DNA of 64,000 nucleotides from Stenotrophomonas_A sp035629025 (GTDB taxonomy: Bacteria; Pseudomonadota; Gammaproteobacteria; Xanthomonadales; Xanthomonadaceae): positions 71,620 through 135,619 of the forward strand of contig DASPIU010000061.1 in assembly GCA_035629025.1 (NCBI GenBank), read 5' to 3'. The notes beneath the pieces were generated by a model, which did no database searches, was not told the DNA's origin, and worked only from the letters and a program-made list of their open reading frames with translations. Shown in pieces: positions 62,416-64,000 of this stretch. Within the stretch, counting starts at the first letter, position 1, and every line of letters begins with the position of its first letter. The position numbers and the translations under genes are program-made.

Positions 62416-62796
62416 TCAAGCCGCGGGGCTGGAACGCTCTGCCTGGAACTCTACTGAGATCCGGTGGCGGCACGCTTGTGGCCTGTGCGAATAACGCCAA
62501 CTAGCGACCGCAGAAAGAATAGCCTCGCTGTATCCGATCGGTTGCCCGGTACTGCGGCCGACAGGATGCCACTCCGCAGAAACAATGGCGGGTGACTGCA
62601 CATGTCCGGATGGGCTGATCACAAACGAAACCTCAGCCTTGCCAGTGAACTCGTTATGCAGCCGCGGCGGTAGCTTTGGTGGAGCTGTAGTTACAGGAGG
62701 GAGCCCGGCAGGACAGCTCGGAAGTGCCTCAGCTGCAGCACATGCGCTCAGCGTGATGCCAAGAGACAGAATCACCAAATTGCGGATTGTTCTCAT
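62416..62796 (-). CDS. TonB C-terminal-domain-like lipoprotein (integron cassette gene)
   Basis: A 126-residue protein with a lipobox (GITLSACAA), a proline-rich segment, and a TonB C-terminal-like fold (GKAEVSFVISPSGHVQSPAIV, YSEAILSAVASWRY). Its stop codon abuts the attC site, so it is the gene of a minus-strand cassette. Start 62796 was chosen because it opens the signal peptide directly; the frame upstream to 63093 has no support. Confidence 0.7.
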   Translation of the reverse strand: MRTIRNLVILSLGITLSACAAAEALPSCPAGLPPVTTAPPKLPPRLHNEFTGKAEVSFVISPSGHVQSPAIVSAEWHPVGRSTGQPIGYSEAILSAVASWRYSHRPQACRHRISVEFQAERSSPAA

Positions 62797-62882
62797 GGCA
62801 GTCCAACTACCTAATAGCCGGACCCGTAGCTCCGGACGTCTTATCCACAGCCTGCCGTATAGCGGGCAACCCCTTGACGCGG

Positions 62883-62996
62883 CTCGATCATAGAGTAATT
62901 GACGCAATGGAGTCTTCGAGTAGCTATCCGACCGACGAATGGAATTACCTATCCATAGGTGCTCTAGTTGAATCGTCAGGGCGGGAGCTCCGATAG
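62883..62996 (+). pseudogene. truncated paralogue of the small cassette protein at 61360
   Basis: In-frame translation RVIDAMESSSSYPTDEWNYL, then SIGALVESSG, aligns with IIDAREFSPGYPADEWSYLE, then VGALVRSSEG of the 61360 gene. The first 35 or so residues and the C-terminus are missing. An ATG at 62907 could only give a 29-residue peptide. Confidence 0.65.
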
Positions 62997-63454
62997 CCGG
63001 CCGACGCCTCATTAGCTCGTTACAGGGCTTTAGTGCTGTTGCGCGAGTCGATGTGGGTTGCGTAGCACAGGCCGCAGAGGGCTGCAGGGTCAAATACGCC
63101 GGCTACAGCCATACGGAAATCGCGCATGGGGTGTTGTTGGGTAGCTGTTAGGCCCACGTACTGGGAGCAGGCCGTGGCTTGACCTTATGGTTGCTCGGGT
63201 CACGCCTGAACTGCGGCACGCGGTTTGCTCGGGTGCGCTGCCACCGACCGTGTCAGCGTGGGCTGTTCGGTGTCCGCCGGCGGCGCCGGCTTTGCTGCCG
63301 AAGGTGCCGAATGCGGCCAAGGATCGGAACAAACTTTGCCTATCCGCTCACCGACTTACTAAGCCCAAGGCAACGGCATGTGGGTGCCGGCACCCAGCTG
63401 CAAAGCTTCAGTCCACAGCGCTGATCCAGCTGATCGCACTTCCATCTCTCCACA
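62997..63454. other. 458-bp stretch without a supported gene, containing the right island end
   Basis: Several frames are open on both strands but none has a ribosome site or family resemblance. A lone GTTAGGC core lies at 63147-63153 without a matching partner. The right inverted repeat is at 63326-63352. Confidence 0.5.
63326..63352. repeat. right 27-bp inverted repeat of the accessory island
   Basis: Inverted match to 54218-54244 at 24 of 27 positions, with the core ACTTTGCCTATCCGC. It is followed by GACTT; GACTT also lies one base outside the left repeat (54212-54216), a possible 5-bp target duplication. Confidence 0.6.
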
Positions 63455-64000
63455 TCAGCTTCTTATCGACGAAGGCGGTCCGCCCGCATCACGTTCACGA
63501 CCGGCCAAGTTATGAATGTAAGTCGCGATTTCGGAGTTCGCGTCGGATAGGGAAACCCCAAACTCTTCCGCTGACCGACGCATCAGGGCCCCCATGCCAC
63601 CTAGGTGGTTCGCCGCACTTTTCATCACGTCGGGCGTGCCCCCTACAACAACGGCATCGGGATCAAACCACAAAATTACCGCCCCGTCCGTCCGTAGCAG
63701 GTAGTACTCCGGACAGAAGGGCAGGCTAGCAATGAGGTTCAAGTACCCGTCCCAGTCACTCAGCTGCGCGATTGGAAAATCGAAAGCCCCCTTCAGGGGG
63801 CGCAGCGCTGGAACGAAGGTAAATTCAAACGCGACGGAAGCATCCACCGGCGCAATCAACGCCTCGAAAAGCTCTGTCGAGACGCCGGCCGCATTATGCA
63901 GATCGCGGTTAAAGATAAAGCCAAGCCAGTCGGGATCGCTGAACGGGAAAGCCGGGAAAGGCTGACCATTTAACAGCGAACGGCAAAAGTCCCTGTCAGT
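63455..64000 (-). CDS. hypothetical protein, 5' end beyond the window
   Basis: At least 181 residues, open to the right edge on the minus strand. Features: FPFSDPDWLGFIFNRDL, FEFTFVPALRPLKGAFDFP, PEYYLLRTDGAVILWFDPDA, with a helical C-terminus. No family recognised. The single-domain alpha/beta look with many aromatics recalls immunity-type or cassette proteins, but that is only an impression. No start codon is visible inside the window. Confidence 0.5.
   Translation of the reverse strand, partial: TDRDFCRSLLNGQPFPAFPFSDPDWLGFIFNRDLHNAAGVSTELFEALIAPVDASVAFEFTFVPALRPLKGAFDFPIAQLSDWDGYLNLIASLPFCPEYYLLRTDGAVILWFDPDAVVVGGTPDVMKSAANHLGGMGALMRRSAEEFGVSLSDANSEIATYIHNLAGRERDAGGPPSSIRS

Noticed and set aside
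63147..63153. GTTAGGC considered as another attC core
   Set aside because: No matching RYYYAAC partner or internal boxes within 150 bp on the expected side.
63187..63729. 180-codon plus-strand frame at the right edge
   Set aside because: Crosses the inverted repeat and runs antisense to the partial gene at 63455; composition not protein-like.

Overview
The window is high-GC gammaproteobacterial chromosome, most likely from the Xanthomonadaceae/Lysobacteraceae (Lysobacter, Luteimonas, Stenotrophomonas-like). This rests on the order pcm-like methyltransferase, tolC, waaA, lpxL-like acyltransferase, the glutaredoxin-rhodanese fusion beside a polysaccharide deacetylase, and GTAG-type REP/REPIN repeats at three places. 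No tRNA, rRNA or CRISPR array was seen. Dense high-GC coding makes long antisense open frames common; these were left out.

Layout. 1-9271: RND efflux adaptor (partial) with divergent TetR regulator, then envelope genes (tolC, waaA, lpxL-like, O-antigen ligase, glycosyltransferase, zinc-finger protein). 9407-11575: a small accessory patch with a CPBP membrane protein, an XRE regulator, and an AbiF/AbiD HEPN protein preceded by its own promoter and a compact terminator-like structured RNA. 11659-25807: an organic-acid block: malic enzyme and C4-dicarboxylate symporter, an OprO/P porin, a hybrid kinase with a DctB-like sensor, a four-domain response regulator (OmpR type fused to NarL type), a second porin broken by an in-frame TAG, and the tripartite transporter tctCBA. 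25818-28186: DUF1704 metallopeptidase and rsgA. 28225-36006: a divergent locus with dhaL, dhaK, a short-chain dehydrogenase and a complete sugar-type ABC importer on one strand, and an RpiB-type isomerase plus SorC/EryD-type regulator on the other. I infer tetritol or erythrulose catabolism ending in erythrose 4-phosphate. 36185-44195: housekeeping and peripheral metabolism (aminotransferase, GDSL hydrolase, methyltransferase, deacetylase, Grx4-rhodanese, DUF924, an amidohydrolase pair). 44528-49618: a 1,696-residue trimeric autotransporter adhesin. 49754-54147: isomerase, DegV, and the formaldehyde-detoxification operon frmR-frmA-fghA with a visible FrmR-type operator.

54218-64000 is an accessory region with lower GC and looser coding. 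Imperfect 27-bp inverted repeats (24 of 27 positions match) sit at 54218-54244 and 63326-63352, suggesting one mobile or modular island. Inside are a translationally coupled SIR2 effector, middle component and Rad50-like ATPase (an ABC three-component conflict system, with the ATPase carrying two single-base frameshifts), a VOC protein bracketed by identical GTCCGC palindromes, a zinc-ribbon HEPN protein, a GIY-YIG-like protein, and small cassette-like genes with one good integron attC site at 62354-62413. No transposase or integrase is visible.

The most unusual items are the AbiF gene with its candidate RNA antitoxin, the TIR-bounded defence island with palindrome-separated modules, the REC-wHTH-REC-HTH fusion regulator, and the stop-interrupted porin in front of tctCBA.
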